Of a stretch of DNA of 64,000 nt, positions 36,842-50,700 are shown one piece after another. The DNA is taken from NCBI RefSeq assembly GCF_048564905.1, contig NC_132996.1, forward strand, positions 1,674,001 through 1,738,000, in the 5' to 3' direction. Every line of letters starts with the position of its first letter. Within the stretch, counting starts at the first letter, position 1. The position numbers and the translations under genes are program-made. The notes under the pieces are model-generated. The model searched no databases. It was given only the letters and a program-made list of their open reading frames with translations, and was not told the origin of the DNA. This DNA is from Vicugna pacos (Eukaryota; Chordata; Mammalia; Artiodactyla; Camelidae).

Positions 36842-39800
36842 GGCACTTCAAACCGGCACTAGGAAACAGACTGAGAAACCAGAGTAAGGGTTTCTCCTGC
36901 AACCCGTTCCCTTTGTGCTGGATGAACGAACGTCTCTCCACATGCTCAGTTCTGAGAGATAAGTGTGTGTGAAAGCCGACCTACACCTATCTTGAAGGGA
37001 ACACAAAGTTTCTTTTCAGTTGCCAACTCCACCTAATACATATATATGGGGAGGTAGAAGCTCCAACTCGGTTTTACAGTGAAAACGGCAGGCACTTCAA
37101 ACCGGCACTAGGAAACAGACTGAGAAACCAGAGTAAGGGTTTCTCCTGCAACCCGTTCCCTTTGTGCTGGATGAACGAACGTCTCTCCACATCCTCAGTT
37201 CTGAGAGATAAGTGTGTGTGCAAGCCGTCCTTCACCTAGCTTGAAGGGAACACAAAGTTTCTTTTCAGTTGCCAACTCCACTCCATACATCTATATGGGG
37301 AGATACAAGCTCCAACTCGGTTTTACAGTGAAAACGGCAGGCACTTCAAACCGGCACTAGGAAGCAGACTGAGAAACCAGAGTTAGGGTTTCCCCTGCAA
37401 CCCGTTCCCTTTGTGCTGGATGAACGAACGTCTCTCCACATGCTCAGTTCTGAGAGATAAGTGTGTGTGAAAGCCTTCCTTCACCTAGCTTGAAGGGAAC
37501 ACAAAGTTTCTTTCCAGTTGCAAACTCCACTCCATACATATATATGGGGAGGAACAAGCTCCAACTCGGTTTTACAGTGAAAACGGCAGGCACTTCAAAC
37601 CGGCACTAGGAAGCAGACTGAGAAACCAGAGTAAGGGTTTCGCTTGCAACCCGTTCCCTTTGTGCTGGATGAACGAACGTCTCTCCACATGCTCAGTTCT
37701 GAGAGATAAGTGTGTGCGAAAGCCGTCCTTCACCTAGCTTGAAGGGAACACAAAGTTTCTTTTCAGTTGCAAACTCCACTCCATTCATATATATGTGGAT
37801 GAACAAGCTCCAACTCGGTTTTACAGTGAAAACGGCAGGCACTTCAAACCGGCACTAGGAAACAGACTGAGAAACCAGAGTAAGGGTTTCTCCTGCAACC
37901 CGTTCCCTTTGTGCTGGATGAACGAACGTCTCTCCACATGCTCAGTTCTGAGCGATAAGTGTGTGTGAAAGCCTTCCTTCACCTAGCTTGAAGGGAACAC
38001 AAAGTTTCTTTTCAGTTGCCAACACCACTCCCTACATATATATGGGGAGGTACAAGCTCCAACTCGGTTTTACAGTGAAAACGGCAGGCACTTCAAACCG
38101 GCACTAGGAAACAGACTGAGAAACCAGAGTAAGGGTTTCTCCTGCAACCCGTTCCATTTGTGCTGGATGAACAAACGTCTCTCCACATGCTCAGTTCTGA
38201 GAGGTAAGTGTGTGTGAAAGCCTTCCTTCACCTAGCTTGAAGGGAACACAAAGTTTCTTTTCAGTTGCCAACTCCACTCCATACATATATATGGGGAGGA
38301 ACAAGCTCCAACTCGGTTTTACAGTGAAAACGGCAGGCACTTCAAACCGGCACTAGGAAACATACTGAGAAACCAGAGTAAGGGTTTCTCCTGCAACCCG
38401 TTCCCTTTGTGCTGGATGAACGAACGTCTCTCCACATGCTCAGTTCTGAGAGATAAGTGTGTGTGAAAGCCGTCCTTCACCTAGCTTGAGGGGAACACAA
38501 AGTTTCTTTTCAGTTGCCAACTCCACTCAATACATATATATGGGGAGGTACAAGCTCCAACTCGGTTTTACAGTGAAAACGGCAGACACTTCAAACCGGC
38601 ACTAGGAAACAGACTGAGAAACCAGAGTAAGGGTTTCTCCTGCAACCCGTTCCCTTTGTGCTGGATGAACGAACGTCTCTCCACATGCTCAGTTCTGAGA
38701 GATAAGTGTGTGTGAAAGCCGTCCTTCACCTAGCTTGAAGGGAACACAAAGTTTCTTTTCAGTTGCCAACTCCACTCTATAGATATATATGGGGAGGTAC
38801 AAATACCAACTCGGTTTTACAGTGAAAACGGCAGGCACTTCAAACCGGCACTAGGAAACAGACTGAGAAACCAGAGTTAGGGTTTCCCCTGCAACCCGTT
38901 CCCTTTGTGCTGGATGAACGAACGTCTCTCCACATGCTCAGTTCTGAGAGATAAGTGTGTGTGAAAGCCTTCCTTCACCTAGCTTGAAGGGAACACAAAG
39001 TTTCTTTTCAGTTGCAAACTCCACTCCATACATATATATGGGGAGGAACAAGCTCCAACTCGGTTTTACAGTGAAAACGGCAGACACTTCAAACCGGCAC
39101 TAGGAAGCAGACTGAGAAACCAGAGTAAGGGTTTCGCTTGCAACCCGTTCCCTTTGTGCTGGATGAACGAACGTCTCTCCACATGCTCAGTTCTGAGAGA
39201 TAAGTGTGTGTGAAAGCCTTCCTTCACCTAGCTTGAAGGGAACACAAAGTTTCTTTTCAGTTGCAAACTCCACTCCATACATATATATGTGGATGAACAA
39301 GCTCCAACTCGGTTTTTCAGTGAAAACGGCAGGCACTTCAAACCGGCACTAGGAAACAGACTGAGAAACCAGAGTAAGGGTTTCTCCTGCAACCCGTTCC
39401 CTTTGTGCTGGATGAACGAACGTCTCTCCACATGCTCAGTTCTGAGAGATAAGTGTGTGTGAAAGCCGTCCTTCACCTAGCTTGAAGGGAACACAAATTT
39501 TCTTTTAAGTTGCCAACTCCACTCCATACATATATATGGGGAGGTACAAGCTCCAACTCGGTTTTACAGTGAAAACGGCAGGCACTTCAAACCGGCACTA
39601 GGAAACAGACTGAGAAACCAGAGTAAGGGTTTCTCCTGCAACCCGTTCCCTTTGTGCTGGATGAACGAACGTCTCTCCACATGCTCAGTTCTGAGAGATA
39701 AGTGTGTGTGAAAGCCGACCTACACCTATCTTGAAGGGAACACAAAGTTTCTTTTCAGTTGCCAACTCCACTCCATACATATATATGGGGAGGTAGAAGC

Positions 39801-40825
39801 TCCAACTCGGTTTTACAGTGAAAACGGCAGGCACTTCAATCCGGCACTAGGAAACAGACTGAGAAACCAGAGTAAGGGTTTCTCCTGCAACCCGTTCCGT
39901 TTGTGCTGGATGAACGAACGTCTCCCCACATGCTCAGTTCTGAGAGATAAGTGTGTGTGAAAGCCTTCCTTCACCTAGCTTGAAGGGAACACAAAGTTTC
40001 TTTTCAGTTGCCAACACCACTCCCTACATATATATGGGGAGGTACAAGCTCCAACTCGGTTTTACAGTGAAAACGGCAGGCACTTCAAACCGGCACTAGG
40101 AAACAGACTGAGAAACCAGAGTAAGGGTTTCTCCTGCAACCCGTTCCCTTTGTGCTGGATGAACGAACGTCTCTCCACATGCTCAGTTCTGAGAGATAAG
40201 TGTGTGTGAAAGCCGTCCTTCACCTAGCTTGAAGGGAACACAAAGTTTCTTTTCAGTTGCCAACTCCACTCCATACATATATATGGGGAGATACAAGCTC
40301 CAACTCGGTTTTACAGTGAAAACGGCAGGCACTTCAAACCAGCACTAGGAAACAGACTGAGAAACCAGAGTAAGGGTTTCTCCTGCAACCCGTTCCCTTT
40401 GTGCTGGATGAACGAACGTCTCTCCACATGCTCAGTTCTGAGAGATAAGTGTGTGTGAAAGCCGTCCTTCACCTAGCTTGAAGGGAACACAAAGTTTCTT
40501 TTCAGTTGCCAACTCCACTCCATACATATATATGGGGAGGTACAAGCTCCAACTCGGTTTTACAGTGAAAACGGCAGGCACTTCAAACCGGCACTAGGAA
40601 ACAGACTGAGAAACGAGAGTTAGGGTTTCCCCTGCAACCCGTTCCCTTTGTGCTGGATGAACGAACGTCTCTCCACATGCTCAGTTCTGAGAGATAAGTG
40701 TGTGTGAAAGTCGTCCTTCACCTAGCTTGAAGGGAACACAAAGTTTCTTTTAAGTTGCCAACTCCACTCCATACATATATATGGGGAGGTACAAGCTCAA
40801 ACTCGGTTTTACAGTGAAAACGGCA
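36842..40825. repeat. HOR block I, copy 1 (16-mer, 3984 bp)
   Basis: Sixteen monomers. Private marks shared with the next copy at exactly 3984 bases are catctatat (about 37288), tttccagtt (about 37513), ccattcat (about 37783), ctatagat (about 38777) and ccgttccg (about 39893). Marks not shared include gagcgat (about 37951), gaggtaag (about 38201) and the ttttaagtt monomer at 39332. Confidence 0.88.
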
Positions 40826-43800
40826 GGCACTTCAAACCGGCACTAGGAAACAGACTGAGAAACCAGAGTAAGGGTTTCTCCTGCAACCCGTTCCCTTTGT
40901 GCTGGATGAACGAACGTCTCTCCACATGCTCAGTTCTGAGAGATAAGTGTGTGTGAAAGCCGACCTACACCTATCTTGAAGGGAACACAAAGTTTCTTTT
41001 CAGTTGCCAACTCCACCCCATACATATATATGGGGAGGTAGAAGCTCCAACTCGGTTTTACAGTGAAAACGGCAGGCACTTCAAACCGGCACTAGGAAAC
41101 AGACTGAGAAACCAGAGTAAGGGTTTCTCCTGCAACCCGTTCCCTTTGTGCTGGATGAACGAACGTCTCTCCACATCCTCAGTTCTGAGAGATAAGTGTG
41201 TGTGCAAGCCGTCCTTCACCTAGCTTGAAGGGAACACAAAGTTTCTTTTCAGTTGCCAACTCCACTCCATACATCTATATGGGGAGATACAAGCTCCAAC
41301 TCGGTTTTACAGTGAAAACGGCAGGCACTTCAAACCGGTACTAGGAAGCAGACTGAGAAACCAGAGTTAGGGTTTCCCCTGCAACCCGTTCCCTTTGTGC
41401 TGGATGAACGAACGTCTCTCCACATGCTCAGTTCTGAGAGATAAGTGTGTGTGAAAGCCTTCCTTCACCTAGCTTGAAGGGAACACAAAGTTTCTTTCCA
41501 GTTGCAAACTCCACTCCATACATATATATGGGGAGGAACAAGCTCCAACTCGGTTTTACAGTGAAAACGGCAGGCACTTCAAACCGGCACTAGGAAGCAG
41601 ACTGAGAAACCAGAGTAAGGGTTTCGCTTGCAACCCGTTCCCTTTGTGCTGGATGAACGAACGTCTCTCCACATGCTCAGTTCTGAGAGATAAGTGTGTG
41701 CGAAAGCCGTCCTTCACCTAGCTTGAAGGGAACACAAAGTTTCTTTTCAGTTGCAAACTCCACTCCATTCATATATATGTGGATGAACAAGCTCCAACTC
41801 GGTTTTACAGTGAAAACGGCAGGCACTTCAAACCGGCACTAGGAAACAGACTGAGAAACCAGAGTAAGGGTTTCTCCTGCAACCCGTTCCCTTTGTGCTG
41901 GATGAACGAACGTCTCTCCACATGCTCAGTTCTGAGAGATAAGTGTGTGTGAAAGCCTTCCTTCACCTAGCTTGAAGGGAACACAAAGTTTCTTTTCAGT
42001 TGCCAACACCACTCCCTACATATATATGGGGAGGTACAAGCTCCAACTCGGTTTTACAGTGAAAACGGCAGGCACTTCAAACCGGCACTAGGAAACAGAC
42101 TGAGAAACCAGAGTAAGGGTTTCTCCTGCAACCCGTTCCATTTGTGCTGGATGAACGAACGTCTCTCCACATGCTCAGTTCTGAGAGATAAGTGTGTGTG
42201 AAAGCCTTCCTTCACCTAGCTTGAAGGGAACACAAAGTTTCTTTTCAGTTGCCAACTCCACTCCATACATATATATGGGGAGGAACAAGCTCCAACTCGG
42301 TTTTACAGTGAAAACGGCAGGCACTTCAAACCGGCACTAGGAAACATACTGAGAAACCAGAGTAAGGGTTTCTCCTGCAACCCGTTCCCTTTGTGCTGGA
42401 TGAACGAACGTCTCTCCACATGCTCAGTTCTGAGAGATAATTGTGTGTGAAAGCCGTCCTTCACCTAGCTTGAGGGGAACACAAAGTTTCTTTTCAGTTG
42501 CCAACTCCACTCAATACATATATATGGGGAGGTACAAGCTCCAACTCGGTTTTACAGTGAAAACGGCAGACACTTCAAACCGGCACTAGGAAACAGACTG
42601 AGAAACCAGAGTAAGGGTTTCTCCTGCAACCCGTTCCCTTTGTGCTGGATGAACGAACGTCTCTCCACATGCTCAGTTCTGAGAGATAAGTGTGTGTGAA
42701 AGCCGTCCTTCACCTAGCTTGAAGGGAACACAAAGTTTCTTTTCAGTTGCCAACTCCACTCTATAGATATATATGGGGAGGTACAAATTCCAACTCGGTT
42801 TTACAGTGAAAACGGCAGGCACTTCAAACCGGCACTAGGAAACAGACTGAGAAACCAGAGTTAGGGTTTCCCCTGCAACCCGTTCCCTTTGTGCTGGATG
42901 AACGAACGTCTCTCCACATGCTCAGTTCTGAGAGATAAGTGTGTGTGAAAGCCTTCCTTCACCTAGCTTGAAGGGAACACAAAGTTTCTTTTCAGTTGCA
43001 AACTCCACTCCATACATATATATGGGGAGGAACAAGCTCCAACTCGGTTTTACAGTGAAAACGGCAGGCACTTCAAACCGGCACTAGGAAGCAGACTGAG
43101 AAACCAGAGTAAGGGTTTCGCTTGCAACCCGTTCCCTTTGTGCTGGATGAACGAACGTCTCTCCACATGCTCAGTTCTGAGAGATAAGTGTGTGCGAAAG
43201 CCGTCCTTCACCTAGCTTGAAGGGAACACAAAGTTTCTTTTCAGTTGCAAACTCCAATCCATACATATATATGTGGATGAACAAGCTCCAACTCGGTTTT
43301 ACAGTGAAAACGGCAGGCACTTCAAACCGGCACTAGGAAACAGACTGAGAAACCAGAGTAAGGGTTTCTCCTGCAACCCGTTCCCTTTGTGCTGGATGAA
43401 AGAACGTCTCTCCACATGCTCAGTTCTGAGAGATAAGTGTGTGTGAAAGCCTTCCTTCACCTAGCTTGAAGGGAACACAAAGTTTCTTTTCAGTTGCAAA
43501 CTCCACTCCATACATATATATGTGGATGAACAAGCTCCAACTCGGTTTTACAGTGAAAACGGCAGGCACTTCAAACCGGCACTAGGAAACAGACTGAGAA
43601 ACCAGAGTAAGGGTTTCTCCTGCAACCCGTTCCCTTTGTGCTGGATGAACGAACGTCTCTCCACATGCTCAGTTCTGAGAGATAAGTGTGTGTGAAAGCC
43701 GACCTACACCTATCTTGAAGGGAACACAAAGTTTCTTTTCAGTTGCCAACTCCACTCCATACATATATATGGGGAGGTAGAAGCTCCAACTCGGTTTTAC

Positions 43801-44809
43801 AGTGAAAACGGCAGGCACTTCAATCCGGCACTAGGAAACAGACTGAGAAACCAGAGTAAGGGTTTCTCCTGCAACCCGTTCCGTTTGTGCTGGATGAACG
43901 AACGTCTCCCCACATGCTCAGTTCTGAGAGATAAGTGTGTGTGAAAGCCTTCCTTCACCTAGCTTGAAGGGAACACAAAGTTTCTTTTCAGTTGCCAACA
44001 CCACTCCCTACATATATATGGGGAGGTACAAGCTCCAACTCGGTTTTACAGTGAAAACGGCAGGCACTTCAAACCGGCACTAGGAAACAGACTGAGAAAC
44101 CAGAGTAAGGGTTTCTCCTGCAACCCGTTCCCTTTGTGCTGGATGAACGAACGTCTCTCCACATGCTCAGTTCTGAGAGATAAGTGTGTGTGAAAGCCGT
44201 CCTTCACCTAGCTTGAAGGGAACACAAAGTTTCTTTTCAGTTGCCAACTCCACTCCATACATATATATGGGGAGATACAAGCTCCAACTCGGTTTTACAG
44301 TGAAAACGGCAGACACTTCAAACCAGCACTAGGAAACAGACTGAGAAACCAGAGTAAGGGTTTCTCCTGCAACCCGTTCCCTTTGTGCTGGATGAACGAA
44401 CGTCTCTCCACATGCTCAGTTCTGAGAGATAAGTGTGTGTGAAAGCCTTCCTTCACCTAGCTTGAAGGGAACACAAAGTTTCTTTTCAGTTGCAAACTCC
44501 ACTCCATACATATATATGTGGATGAACAAGCTCCAACTCGGTTTTTCAGTGAAAACGGCAGGCACTTCAAACCGGCACTAGGAAACAGACTGAGAAACCA
44601 GAGTAAGGGTTTCTCCTGCAACCCGTTCCCTTTGTGCTGGATGAACGAACGTCTCTCCACATGCTCAGTTCTGAGAGATAAGTGTGTGTGAAAGCCGACC
44701 TACACCTATCTTGAAGGGAACACAAAGTTTCTTTTCAGTTGCCAACTCCACTCCATACATATATATGGGGAGGTAGAAGCTCCAACTCGGTTTTACAGTG
44801 AAAACGGCA
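40826..44809. repeat. HOR block I, copy 2 (16-mer, 3984 bp)
   Basis: The marks of copy 1 recur at catctatat (about 41272), tttccagtt (about 41497), ccattcat (about 41767), ctatagat (about 42761) and ccgttccg (about 43877). Monomers 43067, 43316 and 44561 differ from their counterparts, so the copy has since been partly overwritten. Its last part overlaps a younger 4-mer duplication. Confidence 0.87.
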
Positions 44810-45556
44810 GGCACTTCAATCCGGCACTAGGAAACAGACTGAGAAACCAGAGTAAGGGTTTCTCCTGCAACCCGTTCCGTTTGTGCTGGATGAACGAACG
44901 TCTCCCCACATGCTCAGTTCTGAGAGATAAGTGTGTGTGAAAGCCTTCCTTCACCTAGCTTGAAGGGAACACAAAGTTTCTTTTCAGTTGCCAACACCAC
45001 TCCCTACATATATATGGGGAGGTACAAGCTCCAACTCGGTTTTACAGTGAAAACGGCAGGCACTTCAAACCGGCACTAGGAAACAGACTGAGAAACCAGA
45101 GTAAGGGTTTCTCCTGCAACCCGTTCCCTTTGTGCTGGATGAACGAACGTCTCTCCACATGCTCAGTTCTGAGAGATAAGTGTGTGTGAAAGCCGTCCTT
45201 CACCTAGCTTGAAGGGAACACAAAGTTTCTTTTCAGTTGCCAACTCCACTCCATACATATATATGGGGAGATACAAGCTCCAACTCGGTTTTACAGTGAA
45301 AACGGCAGACACTTCAAACCAGCACTAGGAAACAGACTGAGAAACCAGAGTAAGGGTTTCTCCTGCAACCCGTTCCCTTTGTGCTGGATGAACGAACGTC
45401 TCTCCACATGCTCAGTTCTGAGAGATAAGTGTGTGTGAAAGCCGTCCTTCACCTAGCTTGAAGGGAACACAAAGTTTCTTTTCAGTTGCCAACTCCACTC
45501 CATACATATATATGGGGAGGTACAAGCTCCAACTCGGTTTTACAGTGAAAACGGCA
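43565..45556. repeat. Tandem 4-mer duplication (2 x 996 bp)
   Basis: Monomers 43565, 43814, 44063 and 44312 recur as 44561, 44810, 45059 and 45308. Shared marks are cgacctacac with gtagaagc, ccgttccg with ctccccac, gagatac, and gcagacac with accagcac. The right half of 44312 (tgtggatgaac, gtttttcag) is not in 45308, which places a breakpoint inside that monomer. Confidence 0.88.
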
Positions 45557-46303
45557 GGCACTTCAAACCGGCACTAGGAAACAGACTGAGAAACCAGAGT
45601 TAGGGTTTCCCCTGCAACCCGTTCCCTTTGTGCTGGATGAACGAACGTCTCTCCACATGCTCAGTTCTGAGAGATAAGTGTGTGTGAAAGCCTTCCTTCA
45701 CCTAGCTTGAAGGGAACACAAAGTTTCTTTTCAGTTGCAAACTCCACTCCATACATATATATGGGGAGGAACAAGCTCCAACTCGGTTTTACAGTGAAAA
45801 CGGCAGGCACTTCAAACCGGCACTAGGAAGCAGACTGAGAAACCAGAGTAAGGGTTTCGCTTGCAACCCATTCCCTTTGTGCTGGATGAACGAACGTCTC
45901 TCCACATGCTCAGTTCTGAGAGATAAGTGTGTGCGAAAGCCGTCCTTCACCTAGCTTGAAGGGAACACAAAGTTTCTTTTCAGTTGCAAACTCCACTCCA
46001 TACATATATATGTGGATGAACAAGCTCCAACTCGGTTTTACAGTGAAAACGGCAGGCACTTCAAAGCGGCACTAGGAAACAGACTGAGAAACCAGAGTAA
46101 GGGTTTCTCCTGCAACCCGTTCCCTTTGTGCTGGATGAACGAACGTCTCTCCACATGCTCAGTTCTGAGAGATAAGTGTGTGTGAAAGCCTTCCTTCACC
46201 TAGCTTGAAGGGAACACAAAGTTTCTTTTCAGTTGCCAACACCACTCCCTACATATATATGGGGAGGTACAAGCTCCAACTCGGTTTTACAGTGAAAACG
46301 GCA
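45557..46303. repeat. Three linking monomers
   Basis: These are gttaggg with gtttcccc; ggaagcag, cgcttgc and tgtggatgaac; and caaagcgg with accactccctac. All are known types from the 16-mer HOR, here leading into the segment that is repeated near the right end. Confidence 0.7.
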
Positions 46304-47797
46304 GGCACTTCAAACCGGCACTAGGAAACAGACTGAGAAACCAGAGTAAGGGTTTCTCCTGCAACCCGTTCCCTTTGTGCTGGATGAACGAACGTCTCTC
46401 CACATGCTCAGTTCTGAGAGATAAGTGTGTGTGAAAGCCGTCCTTCACCTAGCTTGAAGGGAACACAAAGTTTCTTTTCAGTTACCAACTCCACTCCATA
46501 CATATATATGGGGAGGTACAAGCTCCAAATCGGTTTTACAGTGAAAACGGCAGGCACTTCAAACCGGCACTAGGAAACAGACTGAGAAACCAGAGTAAGG
46601 GTTTCTCCTGCAACCCGTTCCCTTTGTGCTGGATTAACGAACGTCTCTCCACATGCTCAGTTCTGAGAGATAAGTGTGTGTGAAAGCCGTCCTTCACATA
46701 GCTTCAAGGGAACACAAAGTTTCTTTTCAGTTTCAAACTCCACTCCATACATATATATGGGGAGGTACAAGCACCACCGCGGTTTTACAGTGAAAACGGC
46801 AGGCACTTCAAACCGGCACTAGGAAACACACTGAGAAACCAGAGTAAGGGTTTCTCCTGCAACCCGTTCCCTTTGTGCTGGATGAACGAACGTCTCTCCA
46901 CATGCTCAGTTCTGAGAGATAAGTGTGTGTGAATGTCGTCCTTCACCTAGCTTGAAGGGAACTCAAATTTTCTTTTAAGTTGCCAACTCCACTCCATACA
47001 TATATATGGGGAGGTACAAGCTCCAACTCGGTTTTACAGTGAAAACGGCAGGCACTTCAAACCGGCTCTAGGAAACAGACTGAGAAACCAGAGAAAGGGT
47101 TTCTCCTGCAACCCGTTCCGTTTGTGCTGGATGAACGAACGTCTCTCCACATGATCATTTCTGAGAGATAAGTGTGTGTGAAAGCCGTCCTTCACCTAGC
47201 TTGAAGGGAACACAAAGTTTCTTTTCAGTTGCCAACTCCACTCTATGCATATATATGGGGAGGTACAAGTTCCAACTCGGTTTTACAGTGAAAACGGCAG
47301 GCACTTCAAACCGGCACTAGGAAACAGACTGAGAAACCAGAGTTAGGGTTTCCCCTGCAACCCGTTCCCTTTGTGCTGGATGAATGAACGTCTCTCCACA
47401 TGCTCAGTTCTGAGAGATAAGTGTGTGCGAAAGCCGTCCTTCACCTAGCTTGAAGGGAACACAAAGTTTCTTTTCAGTTGCAAACTCCACTCCATACATA
47501 TATATGTGGATGAACAAGCTCCAACTCGGTTTTACAGTGAAAAAGGCAGGCACTTCAAACCGGCACTAGGAAACAGACTGAGAAACCAGCGTAAGGGTTT
47601 CTCCTGCAACCCGTTCCCTTTGTGCTGGATGAACGAACGTCTCTCCACATGCTCAGTTCTGAGAGATAAGTGTGTGTGAAAGCCTTCCTTCACCTAGCTT
47701 GAAGGGAACACAAAGTTTCTTTTCAGTTGCAAACTCCACTCCATACATATATATGTGGATGAACAAGCTCCAACTCGGTTTTACAGTGAAAACGGCA
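46304..47797. repeat. Six-monomer segment, copy at 62478-63970
   Basis: Rare marks in order are caaatcgg (about 46526), ggattaacg (about 46632), cacatagc (about 46697), gaatgtcg with aactcaaattttc (about 46931-46970), ccggctc (about 47062), catgatcattt (about 47152), gaatgaacg (about 47382) and gaaaaaggc (about 47541). The same series appears about 16.17 kb to the right. Confidence 0.92.
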
Positions 47798-50700
47798 GGC
47801 ACTTCAAACCGGCACTAGGAAACAGACTGAGAAACCAGAGTCAGGGTTTCTCCTGCAACCCGTTCCCTTTGTGCTGGATGAACGAACGTCTCCCCACATG
47901 CTCAGTTCTGAGAGATAAGTGTGTGTGAAAGCCTTCCTTCACCTAGCTTGAAGGGAACACAAAGTTTCTTTTCAGTTGCCAACACCACTCCCTACGTATA
48001 TATGGGGAGGTACAAGCTCCAACTCGGTTTTACAGGGAAAACGGCAGGCACTTCAAACCGGCACTAGGAAACAGACTGAGAAACCAGAGTAAGGGTTTCT
48101 CCTGCAACCCATTCCCTTTGTGCTGGATGAACGAACGTCTCTCCACATGCTCAGTTCTGAGAGATAAGTGTGTGTGAAAGCCTTCCTTCACCTAGCTTGA
48201 AGGGAACACAAAGTTTCTTTTCAGTTGCCAACTCCACTCCATACATATATATGGGGAGATACAAGCTCCAACTCGGTTTTACAGTGAAAACGGCAGACAC
48301 TTCAAACCGGCACTAGGAAACAGACTGAGAAACCAGAGTAAGGGTTTCTCCTGCAACCCGTTCCCTTTGTGCTGGATGAACGAACGTCTCTCCACATGCT
48401 CAGTTCTGAGAGATAAGTGTGTGTGAAAGCCGTCCTTCACCTAGCTTGAAGGGAACACAAAGTTTCTTTTCAGTTGCCAACTCCACTCTATACATATATA
48501 TGGGGAGGTACAAGTTCCAACTCGGTTTTACAGTGAAAACGGCAGGCACTTCAAACCGGCACTAGGAAACAGACTGAGAAACCAGAGTTAGGGTTTCCCC
48601 TGCAACCCGTTCCCTTTGTGCTGGATGAACGAACGTCTCTCCACATGCTCAGTTCTGAGAGATAAGTGTGTGTGAAAGCCTTCCTTCACCTAGCTTGAAG
48701 GGAACACAAAGTTCCTTTTCAGTTGCAAACTCCACTCCATACATATATATGGGGAGGTACAAGCTCCAACTCGGTTTTACAGTGAAAACGGCAGGCACTT
48801 CAAACCGGCACTAGGAAGCAGACTGAGAAACCAGAGTAAGGGTTTCGCTTGCAACCCGTTCCCTTTGTGCTGGATGAACGAACGTCTCTCCACATGCTCA
48901 GTTCTGAGAGATAAGTGTGTGCGAAAGCCGTCCTTCACCTAGCTTGAAGGGAACACAAAGTTTCTTTTCAGTTGCAAAACCCACTCCATACATATATATG
49001 TGGATGAACAAGCTCCAACTCGGTTTTACAGTGAAAACGGCAGGCACTTCAAACCGGCACTAGGAAACAGACTGAGAAACCAGAGTAAGGGTTTCTCCTG
49101 CAACCCGTTCCCTTCGTGCTGGATGAACGAACGTCTCTCCACATGCTCAGTTCTGAGAGATAAGTGTGTGTGAAAGCCTTCCTTCACCTACCTTGAAGGG
49201 AACACAAAGTTTCTTTTCAGTTGCCAACACCACTCCCAACATATATATGGGGAGGTACAAGCTCCAACTCGGTTTTACAGTGAAAACGGCAGGCACTTCA
49301 AACCGGCACTAGGAAACAGACTGAGAAACCAGAGTAAGGGTTTCTCCTGCAACCCGTTCCCTTTGTGCTGGATGAACGAACGTCTCTCCACATGCTCAGT
49401 TCTGAGAGATAAGTGTGTGTGAAAGCCGTCCTTCACCTAGCTTGAAGGGAACACAAAGTTTCTTTTCAGTTGCCAACTCCACTCCATACATATATATGGG
49501 GAGGAACAAGCTCCAACTCGGTTTTACAGTGAAAACGGCAGGCACTTCAAACCGGCACTAGGAAACATACTGAGAAACCAGAGTAAGGGTTTCTCCTGCA
49601 ACCCGTTCCCTTTGTGCTGGATGAACGAACGTCTCTCCACATGCTCAGTTCTGAGAGATAAGTGTGTGTGAAAGCCGTCCTTCACCTAGCTTGAGGGGAA
49701 CACAAAGTTTCTTTTCAGTTACCAACTCCACTCCATACATATATATGGGGAGGTACAAGCACCACCGCGGTTTTACAGTGAAAACGGCAGGCACTTCAAA
49801 CCGGCACTAGGAAACAGACTGAGAAACCAGAGTAAGGGTTTCTCCTGCAACCCGTTCCCTTTGTGCTGGATGAACGAACGTCTCTCCACATGCTCAGTTC
49901 TGAGAGATAAGTGTGTGTGAAAGTCGTCCTTCACCTAGCTTGAAGGGAACACAAATTTTCTTTTAAGTTGCCAACTCCACTCCATACATATATATGGGGA
50001 GGTACAAGCTGCAACTCGGTTTTACAGTGAAAACGGCAGGCACTTCAAACCGGCACTAGGAAACAGACTGAGAAACCAGAGTAAGGGTTTCTCCTGCAAC
50101 CCGTTCCCTTTGTGCTGGATGAACGAACGTCTCTCCACATGCTCTGTTCTGAGAGATAAGTGTGTGTGAAAGCCGTCCTTCACCTAGCTTGAAGGGAACA
50201 CAAAGTTTCTTTTCAGTTGCCAACTCCACTCCATACATATATAAGGGGAGGAACAAGCTCCAACTCGGTTTTACAGTGAAAACGGCAGGCACTTCAAACC
50301 GGCACTAGGAAACATACTGAGAAACCAGAGTAAGGGTTTCTCCTGCAACCCGTTCCCTTTGTGCTGGATGAACGAACGTCTCTCCACATGCTCAGTTCTG
50401 AGAGATAAGTGTGTGTGAAAGCCGTCCTTCACCTAGCTTGAAGGGAACACAAAGTTTCTTTTCAGTTGCCAACTCCACTCCATACATATATATGGGGAGG
50501 TACAAGCTCCAACTCGGTTTTACAGTGAAAACGGGAGGCACTTCAAACCGGCACTAGGAAACAGACTGAGAAACCAGAGTAAGGGTTTCTCCTGCAACCC
50601 GTTCCCTTTGTGCTGGATGAACGAACGTCTCTCCACATGCTCAGTTCTGAGAGATAAGTGTGTGTGAAAGCCGTCCTTCACCTAGCTTGAGGGGAACACA

